DNA of 64,000 nucleotides from Pseudomonadota bacterium (GTDB taxonomy: Bacteria; Bdellovibrionota; Bacteriovoracia; Bacteriovoracales; Bacteriovoracaceae): NCBI GenBank assembly GCA_027488375.1, contig JAIYBW010000003.1, positions 62,001 through 126,000 on the forward strand. Reading direction: 5' to 3'. The notes below the pieces were generated by a model. That model ran no database searches, had not been told where the DNA came from, and saw only the letters and a program-made list of their open reading frames with translations. The position numbers and the translations under genes are program-made. Below are positions 35,218 to 44,214 of this stretch, one piece after another. Every line of letters starts with the position of its first letter. The stretch's first letter is position 1.

Positions 35218-36240
35218 TTAAATTTTTTGGGATTGAATAATTTTTACAAGTTTTCGAACGTTTTCTTCCGGAGTCTGTATAAGAACTCCATGTCCAAGGC
35301 CTGCAATCCAACGTTTAAAATCAAGACCACGAATCCTCAGATCTTGGTAATACGTCGTTGCTTTTTTCTCTAATAGATCTGTTGGCAAGTGAAGCCAAGC
35401 AGGATCTAGGTTTCCTTGGATAAATACATGCTTTGGAAGAAGTGCTTGGATCTCTACAAGATCACATCTCCAATCAACTCCAACCACGTCGATATAATTA
35501 AGATCTAGGCATTTTATGTGTGATGCCTGGGTGTGTTTCGAGTAGTAGATAATTTTAGTGTTCGGATATTTTGACTTAAATTCTTTGAGAAGCTGGGTGA
35601 GTACAGGAACAATAAGCTCCTTATAGTCTGAAGCACATAATTCTCCCGCCGCTGTATCAAAGAGTGCCACAGCATCGGCTCCGCTTGAAGCTTGAACCAT
35701 CATCTCTTGTAATAATTCTGGTAATAAAATTTCCACAAAAGCTTTAAAACGACCATCGTAGAGCCCTTTTTTAGCAGAGACAAGATTACCTGAGTGGGAG
35801 CCCTCTACGGCATAGGTATAGAGAGTAAATGGAGCTCCTACGAAACCTAAAAGGGTGCAATCCTTTGGAAGTTTTTCTTTTAGTAATTTACAGGCATCAC
35901 CTTGAAATTTATAAAATTCTTTACCAGGAGTGGTGACTTTAAGTTTTTTAGTGTCCTCGATTTTTTCTAAATGCCACTCTAAGGTTGGTGGCCCAGAATG
36001 ATAGGAAAGGCCCATACCAAGTTGCTCTAGAGGAAATAATAGATCTGAAAAGAGAATTGCAGCATTAAATCCAAAATCTTGGATAGGTCCTAATGTCACT
36101 TCACAAGCAAGTTCAGGATTTTTACACATTGTCATAAAATCAGAATTCTTCTTGATCGCTTGATAATGAGAGTGGTACCGGCCAGCTTGTCGCATAAACC
36201 ATACTGGTAGAAAGTCTTTACGATTTTCAAAAATATTCAT
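35218..36240 (-). CDS. hemE: Uroporphyrinogen decarboxylase
   Basis: 340 aa, normal length. N-terminal PVWFMRQAGRY is the family signature, the second being GFVGAPFTLYTYAVEG. DSGAD-type segment SSGADAVALFDTAAG and the C-terminal IAGLGHGVLIQTPEENV complete it. It converts uroporphyrinogen III to coproporphyrinogen III in the cytoplasm. Last gene of the haem operon, 3 bp after the response regulator. Confidence 0.95.
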   Translation of the reverse strand: MNIFENRKDFLPVWFMRQAGRYHSHYQAIKKNSDFMTMCKNPELACEVTLGPIQDFGFNAAILFSDLLFPLEQLGMGLSYHSGPPTLEWHLEKIEDTKKLKVTTPGKEFYKFQGDACKLLKEKLPKDCTLLGFVGAPFTLYTYAVEGSHSGNLVSAKKGLYDGRFKAFVEILLPELLQEMMVQASSGADAVALFDTAAGELCASDYKELIVPVLTQLLKEFKSKYPNTKIIYYSKHTQASHIKCLDLNYIDVVGVDWRCDLVEIQALLPKHVFIQGNLDPAWLHLPTDLLEKKATTYYQDLRIRGLDFKRWIAGLGHGVLIQTPEENVRKLVKIIQSQKI

Positions 36241-36243
36241 TCT

Positions 36244-36942
36244 CTAATTTCCTTTAATTTCAAGTTTATATCCAATACCTCTTACAGATACGATTTTAAT
36301 TATTCCTAAAGAGTCTGATTCGGCCCATTTACGTAATTTTACAATGTAGTTATCAATAGTCCTATTTGTAGGGAAACTATTCTCACCCCAGATTGTTTCA
36401 ATCATTTCATCTCGCGATACAACTTCATTTCTTTTTTCTAGAAATAGCTCAAGGATCGCACATTCTTTCTGACCAAGTGGACTTATTTCACCTGATCCAT
36501 CTTGAATTTCAAATCTTTTGGGCCAGAAAATAAGGCTGCCAAATTTTAGTTCATCTGGATTTTTAAGCGTAAATTGGCGTGACTTGAGTATCCGATCAAG
36601 TCTTAAGGTGAGCTCTTTTAGTTCGAAAGGTTTTGTAATGTAATCTTCGGCCCCTAATTCAAATCCCTCAACACGAAGACTAGGATCATTTAAGGCAGAA
36701 CAAAAAAGGAGAACGCAATCTTTTCTTGCTTTTCTGAAGTCTTTGGCCAAATCAATTCCAGAGCCATCAGGAAGACCAATATCAAGAATGGCAACTACAG
36801 GTTTGATCAGATGAAATTTTTCTCGAGCTTCTTGGCATGACTTCGCCAGTTCTACCTGAAATTTCTTCGCACGGAGATAGTCTCTTAGTGTCTCCCCAAG
36901 ATTCGGTTCATCTTCAACGAGGAGTAATGGTAAATTAGACAT
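36244..36942 (-). CDS. OmpR/PhoB-family response regulator in the haem operon
   Basis: 232 aa from ATG 36942, which has AGAGGTG upstream; the longer frame starts at GTG 36951. The receiver has the acidic pair in LLVEDEPNLGETL, phosphoacceptor Asp in VAILDIGLPDGSG and Lys in ITKPFELKEL. The winged-helix DNA-binding domain (about 130-230) has GQKECAILELFLEKRNEVVSRDEM and TIDNYIVKLRKWAE. Start overlaps the histidine kinase stop by 8 bp; the two form a cognate pair. Target genes unknown; regulation of the haem operon itself is a natural hypothesis. Confidence 0.9.
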   Translation of the reverse strand: MSNLPLLLVEDEPNLGETLRDYLRAKKFQVELAKSCQEAREKFHLIKPVVAILDIGLPDGSGIDLAKDFRKARKDCVLLFCSALNDPSLRVEGFELGAEDYITKPFELKELTLRLDRILKSRQFTLKNPDELKFGSLIFWPKRFEIQDGSGEISPLGQKECAILELFLEKRNEVVSRDEMIETIWGENSFPTNRTIDNYIVKLRKWAESDSLGIIKIVSVRGIGYKLEIKGN

Positions 36943-37858
36943 GGGTTTCACCTCTTATTTTTTTAAAAACAAGATGAAATTCCAAATGCTGAGATTGATG
37001 AATCTGAAGCTCTCCCTGCATCTTCCTCATTAAGTTTTTTATTAAATAAAGACCAATCCCACTGCCTTTCGTTGAATTATATTTGTAAAAAAGTTCACCC
37101 AGTCTTTTGGCATTCCCTAAGAATCTTCCACCTCCATCAGAGTACATGACCTTAATTTGGTCATGGTGGGATTCCGTTGAAATGCTGATTATTTTGGAAG
37201 TGGGGTTATGTCTTGTTGTATTTTCAATAAGATTTCTAAAAATGACATTCATCGCAAGTTCATCGGCGAGTATCTCTTGGGCATTTTCGGCCAGATTTAA
37301 TTCAAGAGTGAGTGAGGCCGGGAGTTTTTGCTGATAACGCTTAAGATATCTCTCAAGGCTGATAGGAACAAGATTAAGTTCTCCATCTCTTTCAATACGA
37401 GAGAGTTGCAAACTTTTTTCAAGTTCACTCTCTAGCTTTGAGGTGTCTTCAATAAGACGTGAGGCAAGATCTGCGAGTTGCTCATGGGAATGAGTTTCAT
37501 CTTCTATGAGATCTTTGATGACCTCAGATTGTAACCTCATGGATGCGAGGGGTGTTTTAAGTTCATGTGACAATGATGCAAAGAAGGCTTGCATCGCCTT
37601 TGTTTTTTTCATGTCTCGAATGTACATGATAAAAAGAGAGCCACCTAGAAGTGTAAGGAAAATGAAAAAGAATGATCCCTCCCATTTCATCATATTAAGA
37701 AATTTGGCCTGGGAGCCAATCTCAGGGAGATTGATCAGGCTAAGGCTCGTGTGAAGTTTAAAAACAAGATAGAGCCACCAAGAGCCAAGCCCTAGTAACA
37801 TCACAACCCAAAGAAGAGTGAGCGCGTAAAACCAGCGCCTTGTTTTATTTAACTCCAT
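36935..37858 (-). CDS. Sensor histidine kinase in the haem operon
   Basis: 307 aa. Two transmembrane segments (about 9-32 and 54-75) enclose a periplasmic loop of only about 22 residues, so it probably senses a membrane or internal signal. The H-box is ASLSHELKTPLAS. The N-box reads NLIENTTRHNP. The G-box region has YSDGGGRFLG and STKGSGIGLYLIKNLMRK. No HAMP domain or PAS. Start overlaps hemL by 10 bp. Confidence 0.9.
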   Translation of the reverse strand: MELNKTRRWFYALTLLWVVMLLGLGSWWLYLVFKLHTSLSLINLPEIGSQAKFLNMMKWEGSFFFIFLTLLGGSLFIMYIRDMKKTKAMQAFFASLSHELKTPLASMRLQSEVIKDLIEDETHSHEQLADLASRLIEDTSKLESELEKSLQLSRIERDGELNLVPISLERYLKRYQQKLPASLTLELNLAENAQEILADELAMNVIFRNLIENTTRHNPTSKIISISTESHHDQIKVMYSDGGGRFLGNAKRLGELFYKYNSTKGSGIGLYLIKNLMRKMQGELQIHQSQHLEFHLVFKKIRGETHV

Positions 37859-39108
37859 AACCTCTGCTTTAAATCATCAATAACTTTGTCCTCTAAAGCA
37901 AGACTTCCAAAACCAACTTCATAGGCATTTGGAGCAAGATAAATACCTTTCTCGAGCATGACCTTGAAAAGAGCATAGAAGCGCTCATTCATATTTGTTG
38001 GAAGCTGAGTAATATTGCTCAGCTTATTATGAGTAGAGATAGGCCAGAAAAGAGATCCGTATTGGATGGTTTGATAATCCTCAAAACCATTCTTATCCAT
38101 CCAGTCTTTTAAGACAGAAACGACTTTAGTGGTTTGTGTATTGAGTTTTACATAGGCTTCATCAGTCAGTTTCTTGAGGTTCACAAGTCCTGCTGCCATG
38201 GCCACAGGATTTCCTGATAAAGTTCCGGCCTGATAAACAGGGCCAAGTGGTGCAAGACATTCCATGAATTTTTTTGGACCGGCGACAGCTCCAACTGGCA
38301 TCCCTCCACCAATAATTTTCCCATATGTCACGAGATCAGGAATGATTCCAGTCTTCTCGGCCATGCCTCCAAAACCAACTCTGAAACCAGAAATAACTTC
38401 ATCAAAAACCAGGAGAGCACAATGCTTATCACAAATGTCTCTTAATTCTTTAAGGAACTCTTGAGTTTGTATAAGGAGACCGTTATTCGCCGGGAGTGGT
38501 TCTATAAAAATAGCCGCGATTTGATCTTTGTGATCGACGAATATTTTCTTAACTTCCTCTATATCTCCTAATTCACAAATAAGAGTATCATCAGCTTGTT
38601 GAGCGGTGACTCCTTTAGAAGAAGCCTCTGCTGTCCCGGCAAGACCCGAACCAGCTTTGATGAGCATGGCATCGAGGTGTCCATGATAACAGCCATTGAA
38701 TTTAATAATTTTAGATCGGCCAGTGATTCCTCGAGCAAGACGAACCGCCGTCATGACGGCTTCGGTTCCAGAGCTCATGAATCGAATTTGTTCGATAAAT
38801 GAAATTCGATTGACGATATATTCTGCTGTCTCAAGAGAATATTTCTCACAAGCCCCAAAAGTCCAACCATTATCAAGGGCCTTTATGATGGCTTCCTTGA
38901 TTTCAGGATCTTGGTGCCCATGAATGAGTGGTCCAAAACTCATACAAAAATCAATATAGTTTTTTCCATCTTCATCCCAGATATAGGCACCTTTACCTCT
39001 ATTGATGAATCTTGGAGTTGTATGGAGCCCCTTGAAGGATCTTACAGGGGAGTGAACTCCACCTGGGACATATTTAAGAGACTTTTCAAACAGTTCATTT
39101 GAGTTCAT
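37849..39108 (-). CDS. hemL: Glutamate-1-semialdehyde 2,1-aminomutase
   Basis: 419 aa. Class III aminotransferase: MSSGTEAVMTAVRLARG, LLVFDEVISGFRV and the PLP-lysine motif TYGKIIGGGMPVGAVAG. N-terminal KYVPGGVHSPVRSFKG is typical HemL. It makes 5-aminolevulinate from glutamate-1-semialdehyde, the second step of the C5 pathway, and works with HemA encoded in the same operon. Start overlaps hemCD by 14 bp. Confidence 0.95.
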   Translation of the reverse strand: MNSNELFEKSLKYVPGGVHSPVRSFKGLHTTPRFINRGKGAYIWDEDGKNYIDFCMSFGPLIHGHQDPEIKEAIIKALDNGWTFGACEKYSLETAEYIVNRISFIEQIRFMSSGTEAVMTAVRLARGITGRSKIIKFNGCYHGHLDAMLIKAGSGLAGTAEASSKGVTAQQADDTLICELGDIEEVKKIFVDHKDQIAAIFIEPLPANNGLLIQTQEFLKELRDICDKHCALLVFDEVISGFRVGFGGMAEKTGIIPDLVTYGKIIGGGMPVGAVAGPKKFMECLAPLGPVYQAGTLSGNPVAMAAGLVNLKKLTDEAYVKLNTQTTKVVSVLKDWMDKNGFEDYQTIQYGSLFWPISTHNKLSNITQLPTNMNERFYALFKVMLEKGIYLAPNAYEVGFGSLALEDKVIDDLKQRLWS

Positions 39109-40639
39109 AAAATTCCTGCATATTTGCTAATGGGTTTATTGATATTCCTGCAGCTTTAAATTCTTGCCACGTTTTACCAAGCCCACAGTAGTGTTGGGCC
39201 TGATTTAGAAAAGGGAATTTCTCTAGGTAAGCATGGTATTGATAAATACTCGTCCAAAAACATGCGCCTACATCTTTAAGCTCTTGAGTGAATTTTTCAC
39301 TCACTGCTTTATTTTCTCGATCATAGCATCCGATGACTTTTCCAAGATCAGATGTTGCTTCTGGATGAGTGAGCACCGTCCAGTCATGAGAGATATTTGC
39401 ATGCATCATTTTGAGCACACTTGAATGTTGAAAATTTTTTAAGTCGGCTGTTCCAAGAGAATCAGCACAGCCATTAATCCAAAATCCATTTTGGGCCAGC
39501 TGCTCAGCTGTTTTTGTTCCTGCAGCCCAAAGACCTTGAGGGGAATTTTGGATTGAGGCTTTCAAAGTTGGTAAGGTGTATCGAGAGGTCACAAAGACAT
39601 GTTGATTGGCCAGATTTAAATTTTGGACCTTTGGAACTTTTGCCACATATTGATCATTAAGAATGCCTTCTCTTTCGATATGGGGAAGACCTACAAATAA
39701 TTTTTTACCATTCATCCTATTGAGAGTTGATTGATTCTCAAGTTTTCTTAATTTGATGGTTTTCCCATCAACCTCTCCAGCATGAACATGCAAAAAGGTG
39801 TCACCTACCTTTTTGACATGAATACCTACGGCAAGATGGCATCCTCCACCATATTCTTTAAAAGCTTTTCTTTCTCTTGTGACTTCCTCGATCGTTACAG
39901 GATGATTGAGGTGACTAAGTAGAGTGGCCAAGTATCCATCATCTGAACGATCGGCCTTCATTTCAATTCCTAAGGCGCCCTGAGAGGCCGCTGATGGGAA
40001 GATACTTTGAGGAAGAACAAAATAATTTAAACCTTCGAGTAATTCGGCCAGTTCAATTCGACTTTTTTCACCATGAGCAAGGCGCTCTAGTCCGGCCAAG
40101 GCCAGAGTGATCGCATGGTATTGACCTTCTTTAAGTTTTTTAATGCGGGTATTAACATTCCCTCTGAGCATCTGAGTTTTTACGCTTATGTTCCTCTGAC
40201 TGAGGTGAGGGATATAGTTTTTCAACTCTGCAGATAAATTGACAATCCTTCTTGGGGAGGATGTGCCAACATTAAAATCTCCCTCCCAGTTTTGTAATTT
40301 GTTGATGAGAGCTTGAGGGATGAGGAGAATATCATGGGCAAATCGTCTTTCAGTGACGGCCGCAAGTTGAATCCCTTGGGGTCTTTCAGAGCCAAGATCT
40401 TTGTAGGAGTGAATAACAAAATCCACTTCCTCTTTAAGTAAGGCTTCATCTAATTCTTTGGTAAAAAAATCTTTTCCCTCAAGTTGCCAAAGAGGTTTTG
40501 AGGTAATTTCATCACCCTGAGTTTTAATGAGGACTAATTCAAATTTGTCCTGTGAGAGTTGCTCAAGTTGATTTTTAATTAATGTAGATTGAGTCACAGC
40601 AAGAAGTGACCCGCGAGTTCCAATTTTGAAGGTTTTCAT
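39095..40639 (-). CDS. hemCD: Hydroxymethylbilane synthase fused to a uroporphyrinogen-III synthase-like domain
   Basis: 514 aa, versus about 310 for HemC alone. HemC part (1 to about 310): FKIGTRGSLLAVTQSTLI, VIHSYKDLGSE, GTSSPRRIVNL and the dipyrromethane Cys in EYGGGCHLAVGIHV. The remaining about 200 residues have HemD-like features: HVFVTSRYTLPTLKASI, WAAGTKTAEQLAQNGF and a C-terminal FWTSIYQYHAYLE strand, although shorter and more divergent than a free HemD (about 250 aa). A single polypeptide would then carry porphobilinogen to uroporphyrinogen III. The HemC call is firm; HemD activity is inferred. 4 bp after hemA. Confidence 0.87.
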   Translation of the reverse strand: MKTFKIGTRGSLLAVTQSTLIKNQLEQLSQDKFELVLIKTQGDEITSKPLWQLEGKDFFTKELDEALLKEEVDFVIHSYKDLGSERPQGIQLAAVTERRFAHDILLIPQALINKLQNWEGDFNVGTSSPRRIVNLSAELKNYIPHLSQRNISVKTQMLRGNVNTRIKKLKEGQYHAITLALAGLERLAHGEKSRIELAELLEGLNYFVLPQSIFPSAASQGALGIEMKADRSDDGYLATLLSHLNHPVTIEEVTRERKAFKEYGGGCHLAVGIHVKKVGDTFLHVHAGEVDGKTIKLRKLENQSTLNRMNGKKLFVGLPHIEREGILNDQYVAKVPKVQNLNLANQHVFVTSRYTLPTLKASIQNSPQGLWAAGTKTAEQLAQNGFWINGCADSLGTADLKNFQHSSVLKMMHANISHDWTVLTHPEATSDLGKVIGCYDRENKAVSEKFTQELKDVGACFWTSIYQYHAYLEKFPFLNQAQHYCGLGKTWQEFKAAGISINPLANMQEFYELK

Positions 40640-40643
40640 AGGA

Positions 40644-41579
40644 CTAGATGTATCTCATGTCCTGATTGATTTGAGGAGAGAGAAGAGTTGGTAATTGTTT
40701 TAATTTAGCTTCAAAAAGTGACTTTCTTTTTGCTGTAACTTCTTTCATAGCAGCTCGCGCCAGCTGAATCTGAAGTTGCTTTTGCTCTTCAACAATAGCT
40801 CCTTCTTTAAATATGTCATCGAGCCTGACGACAAAGTCATTTATTTTAAAGGATGTTCTTATGGCCGATGGACTTCCGAGATCAACAAACAGCCTGTTTT
40901 GATGCTGTGAAGACCAATCTCTAAAAAAATCTTGATCAAAAAGAATAGATTCAGTACCAACGGTATTAGCGATAAAGGGTTGTTTTGATAGACTTAATCT
41001 CTCATCCCATGGAATCACATTGAGTCCATGCAACGTGGCCAATTCTAGGACTTTAGCTTCATTCCTAGCACAAATACTCACCTGGGCTTTCTTTTTAAAC
41101 TGATTAATCAAGTCTTCGGCAAGTGCTCCGGAACCAATCACAACCACATGATTGGCTTTCGCTTTTTGTATCAGATGCTTACGAGTGATTGAGGCGTATG
41201 TTTTTTGAGATATGCCGATAAGGTACTGCGTTCTAATTTCCTTGGCATCTTTAAAGAGCTTTTCCAGGATCATGAGAAGCCTAGTATCTTTTAAAGTCTG
41301 CTGAGCATAAATTTTGTAAGCTTCTTTAAACTGGCCAACAATTTCATTTTCCCCAATGAGTTTGCTTTTAAGACCACATATTGTCTCAAGAAGAAAAACA
41401 TAGGCTGCTTCACCAGAATGAATTTCATGGGGAGGGAGATGAGTCGATGAAAATGGAATATGATCAAACGTCAGGACAAGAGAGCGCTGACAAGTTTTGA
41501 GGACGAATGCAGTTCCTTGCAAATTATCCTCAGGCGTTATACCTGAATTAAAATTCCATAGCTTAAGACCATTGAGCAT
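40644..41579 (-). CDS. hemA: Short, divergent glutamyl-tRNA reductase
   Basis: 311 aa, compared with about 420 for typical GluTR. The catalytic Cys lies in VLKTCQRSLVL (Cys30; usual form STCNRTE). GEAAYVFLLETICGLKSKLIGENEIVGQFKEAYK is the diagnostic catalytic-domain block, and HVVVIGSGALAEDLINQF is the NADPH-binding loop. The N-terminus is short (29 residues before Cys instead of about 50), and an in-frame stop lies two codons upstream of the ATG. The C-terminal dimerisation helices are almost absent. Position at the head of the haem operon supports the function. It reduces glutamyl-tRNA to glutamate-1-semialdehyde for HemL. Confidence 0.85.
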   Translation of the reverse strand: MLNGLKLWNFNSGITPEDNLQGTAFVLKTCQRSLVLTFDHIPFSSTHLPPHEIHSGEAAYVFLLETICGLKSKLIGENEIVGQFKEAYKIYAQQTLKDTRLLMILEKLFKDAKEIRTQYLIGISQKTYASITRKHLIQKAKANHVVVIGSGALAEDLINQFKKKAQVSICARNEAKVLELATLHGLNVIPWDERLSLSKQPFIANTVGTESILFDQDFFRDWSSQHQNRLFVDLGSPSAIRTSFKINDFVVRLDDIFKEGAIVEEQKQLQIQLARAAMKEVTAKRKSLFEAKLKQLPTLLSPQINQDMRYI

Positions 41580-41752
41580 GGGTTAAGAATATGAAATCTA
41601 ATAAGCTTATTTGTCATCGAAATGTCATAACTGATAAAAATCAGCTTTTGACCGAGATTAATTTTGTTCGGTGTGGCAAGAAATCTTGACTAAGTCATAA
41701 CATTCAAATTATCTCTTCTTTGTTAATACTTTTCAAGAACTTGGGATAATTC
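41580..41752. promoter_or_regulatory. Divergent intergenic region, haem operon / phosphate transporter
   Basis: 173 bp, AT-rich, must hold the haem operon promoter (minus) and that of the 83-aa/Na-Pi genes (plus). On the plus strand TTGACT occurs at about 41690 with a poor -10 after 17 bp. No convincing operator palindrome is seen by eye. Confidence 0.3.
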
Positions 41753-42004
41753 ATGACTGTTTGGATTAAAAACAGATTTTTGTCATTTGACCGCAAAGTT
41801 GATGGGGCCATTAGCTTTTTCCTTCGTCACTACGGCAAGACAAAATTCATGGTGGCCATGTCAAAAAAGGCTCAATACTTGGGTCTTGAGCGTCTTTTTT
41901 TAAAAGGGCCTAAAGCCTTTGTGTACTTTTTTTTATTTTATTTAATACGAGATACCATTCTCTATATTATCATCCCTATTGGGTTTGCGAGTTGGCTAGA
42001 GTAG
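41753..42004 (+). CDS. Small membrane protein upstream of the phosphate transporter
   Basis: 83 aa. A basic N-terminal half (VWIKNRFLSFDRKVDGAISFFLRHYGKTKFM) and one transmembrane segment near the end (FVYFFLFYLIRDTILYIIIPIGFASWL). No family recognised. It ends 16 bp before the Na/Pi cotransporter gene and probably shares its mRNA. Confidence 0.6.
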   Translation: MTVWIKNRFLSFDRKVDGAISFFLRHYGKTKFMVAMSKKAQYLGLERLFLKGPKAFVYFFLFYLIRDTILYIIIPIGFASWLE

Positions 42005-42020
42005 TTCACAAGGAGAGTTG

Positions 42021-43697
42021 ATGGAAGCCTTTACAATTATCTATACCCTTCTAGGGGGGTTAGGAATTTTCTTCTTTGGAATGAAATTCATGTCTGATGG
42101 ATTACAGGCCGTCGCTGGTGATGTCATTCGTAAAATCATTAATTCTTTAACTTCCAATCGGATTATGGCCGTAGGCGTAGGCTTACTCGTGACATGTATC
42201 ATCCAATCTTCATCGGTGACCACTGTTATGACCGTGGGATTTGTGAATGCTGGTCTCATGAATTTAACTCAAGCTATTGGAGTTATCTTTGGGGCCAATA
42301 TCGGAACAACTATCACTGGTTGGATCATTTCAGTGAAGGTCGATAAGTATGGTCTTCTTTTGGTAGGGATCGGTTTTATTCCTGGTCTTTTTTCCCGCTC
42401 TGAAAAATGGCAACATTTAGGAAAATCAGTTCTTGGCGTAGGGCTTGTTTTCTTAGGTTTACAGACAATGTCGACTGCTTTTGCCCCATTAAGAGATAAT
42501 CAGGCTTTTCTAGACTCGATTTCATACTTCTCTGGCGAGCACTACGGGGCTTATATCGCCTCTATTATGATGGGTTGTTTGCTGACTATGATCGTGCAAT
42601 CATCATCGGCCATGCTGGGAATTACGATGGCCTTGGCATCTGCTGGCGTCATACCGTACCATACGGCCGTCTCTTTAGTTTTAGGTGAAAATATTGGTAC
42701 AACGATCACGGCGATTCTTGCCTCCGTTGGCGCCAATGTGAACGCCAAACGAGCAGCTCGGGCCCATGCTTGTTTTAATATCTTTGGCGTGATGATGATG
42801 CTTCTTGTTCTCCCTAAGTATTTTGAATTGATCGATTGGATTATTCCACATGATCCTCGTTTAAAGGCAGCTGATGGGACAATCCCTCACGTCGGGCAAC
42901 ATATCGCTCTAGCTCATACGATGTTTAATTTGAGTGCAACAATTTTCTTTTTACCTTTCATTAATCAACTAGCGGCGTTTGTAACAAAGATCACTCCTGA
43001 TAAGGGAGCCGAAAAAGAAGTTCCTCATCTTCTCGTTCTTGGTGACCCGTCTATTATGCTTCCTGCTGCTTCTATGGCCCAAGCAGAATCTGAATTACGT
43101 AAAATGAAAGAGATCATTGAGAGAATGTATAAGCTCACAAGAGATTTTTGGGAGCAGGATGAATATGATCCTAAAAAACTTGCTAAAATCATTGATTACG
43201 AGCGGATTACAGATAATATCCATAAAGAAATTACTGTTTTCTTGTGTTACGTGATGGAGAAACCAATGTCTCACCATCAGTCTGAACAAATTCAATCCAT
43301 GATTAAAATTACGGATGAATTAGAAAGTGTCGCTGATTATATTGAACGACTTGCAAATTATAGAGAAAGATTTAAAAAAGCTGATTCTTTAATTGGAGAG
43401 AGCCGAGTAGAGTTCTTCCAATTTATGGATGAAGTTTGGAACTTTTTTGATCTTGTGGCCAAAGGACTTTCTGATCCAGAAATATTAGAAATGTCTCGAA
43501 TTGAATCGAAATCAAATGAATTACAACTTTGGGCCGATTCGATGAGAGAAAAGCACTTAGATCGAATTTCGAAAGGAACTTATGCTCCTGTCACGGCTTT
43601 AACTTACTCTGATATGGTCGTTGCCTTAAGAAAAATCCGTGCTCATTCTTTTCTGATGGCCGGAGCGATAGAAAATTTTCATTCAAAACATGAATAA
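42021..43697 (+). CDS. Na+/phosphate cotransporter with C-terminal PhoU-like domain
   Basis: 558 aa. The ATG at 42021 is preferred over a TTG three bases earlier because AGGAGAG sits 4-10 bp before it. The membrane part (1 to about 320) has the inverted repeat of the NptA/PNaS family with its twin signatures CIIQSSSVTTVM and MIVQSSSAMLGI and the loops GANIGTTITGW and GENIGTTITAI. The cytoplasmic PhoU-like helical domain covers about 350-550. It imports phosphate (or exports it, as for YjbB) across the inner membrane. A strong terminator follows. Confidence 0.92.
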   Translation: MEAFTIIYTLLGGLGIFFFGMKFMSDGLQAVAGDVIRKIINSLTSNRIMAVGVGLLVTCIIQSSSVTTVMTVGFVNAGLMNLTQAIGVIFGANIGTTITGWIISVKVDKYGLLLVGIGFIPGLFSRSEKWQHLGKSVLGVGLVFLGLQTMSTAFAPLRDNQAFLDSISYFSGEHYGAYIASIMMGCLLTMIVQSSSAMLGITMALASAGVIPYHTAVSLVLGENIGTTITAILASVGANVNAKRAARAHACFNIFGVMMMLLVLPKYFELIDWIIPHDPRLKAADGTIPHVGQHIALAHTMFNLSATIFFLPFINQLAAFVTKITPDKGAEKEVPHLLVLGDPSIMLPAASMAQAESELRKMKEIIERMYKLTRDFWEQDEYDPKKLAKIIDYERITDNIHKEITVFLCYVMEKPMSHHQSEQIQSMIKITDELESVADYIERLANYRERFKKADSLIGESRVEFFQFMDEVWNFFDLVAKGLSDPEILEMSRIESKSNELQLWADSMREKHLDRISKGTYAPVTALTYSDMVVALRKIRAHSFLMAGAIENFHSKHE

Positions 43698-43704
43698 TAA
43701 AAAT

Positions 43705-43725
43705 AGGCTCCGAAAGGAGCCTTTT
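43705..43725. terminator. Bidirectional Rho-independent terminator
   Basis: Stem AGGCTCC (43705-43711), GAAA tetraloop, GGAGCCT (43716-43722), then a T run. The minus strand also reads into a T-rich stretch, so it can end the convergent lipoprotein transcript as well. Confidence 0.85.
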
Positions 43726-44214
43726 TTATTTTATATTACACGTTTTTCTAATTCTAATTTCTTCAAATTCTTTAACAATAAATTCTGTAATGATCTGAGC
43801 TTTGCCTTGATACTCAATTAGTTCCCAAGTGCCTAAGAGATTATCTGCCGTGGAGCCATTAGGCTTTTTAAATCGGAGTGTCGAGAAGCTATCAGTTAAA
43901 ATGAGCTGGCCATTCATCAATTGGAATTTAAACTTTTTATCTGCTGAGATATCGAGTTCACAACGGTATTCTTGATCAAAGTCTTCATCAGAAGCATTTT
44001 GAAGGAATGTTATTTTGTTACTCTCAATAGCTGCTTGAAAAGTCACTTCTGCAATATACTTTTTTCGATATTGAGAAACAGAGAGATTATTGGAAGCCAT
44101 GGAGCAATCAATAATTTGATTATTATAAGATAAACATTGTCCTCGCCGAGTTTGTGGCAAGTCTTCACAGGATGAAAGAAGTAGGACAAAAAGTAGTAAA
44201 GCAACGTGTTTCAT
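43726..44214 (-). CDS. Small lipoprotein, unknown
   Basis: 162 aa from ATG 44214, chosen because GAGGA is just upstream and it gives a clean lipoprotein signal MKHVALLLFVLLLSSC (lipobox LSSC). The mature part is beta-rich with three further Cys (GQCLSYNNQIIDCS, YRCELD) and a final RKTCNIK. The segment LRFKKPNGSTADNLLGTWELIEYQG resembles the start of a lipocalin-like strand pattern, but that is weak. Family unknown. Confidence 0.65.
   Translation of the reverse strand: MKHVALLLFVLLLSSCEDLPQTRRGQCLSYNNQIIDCSMASNNLSVSQYRKKYIAEVTFQAAIESNKITFLQNASDEDFDQEYRCELDISADKKFKFQLMNGQLILTDSFSTLRFKKPNGSTADNLLGTWELIEYQGKAQIITEFIVKEFEEIRIRKTCNIK

Noticed and set aside
38264-39102. Plus-strand frames across hemL
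   Set aside because: hemL is intact and conserved on the other strand; these frames have unlikely amino-acid composition and no start signals.
41580-41640. A frameshifted missing N-terminus of HemA on the minus strand
   Set aside because: Another frame begins ATG ACA AAT AAG and runs about 26 codons, but it does not contain the expected NHKTAP or RE pattern of GluTR. A frameshift is therefore not convincing.
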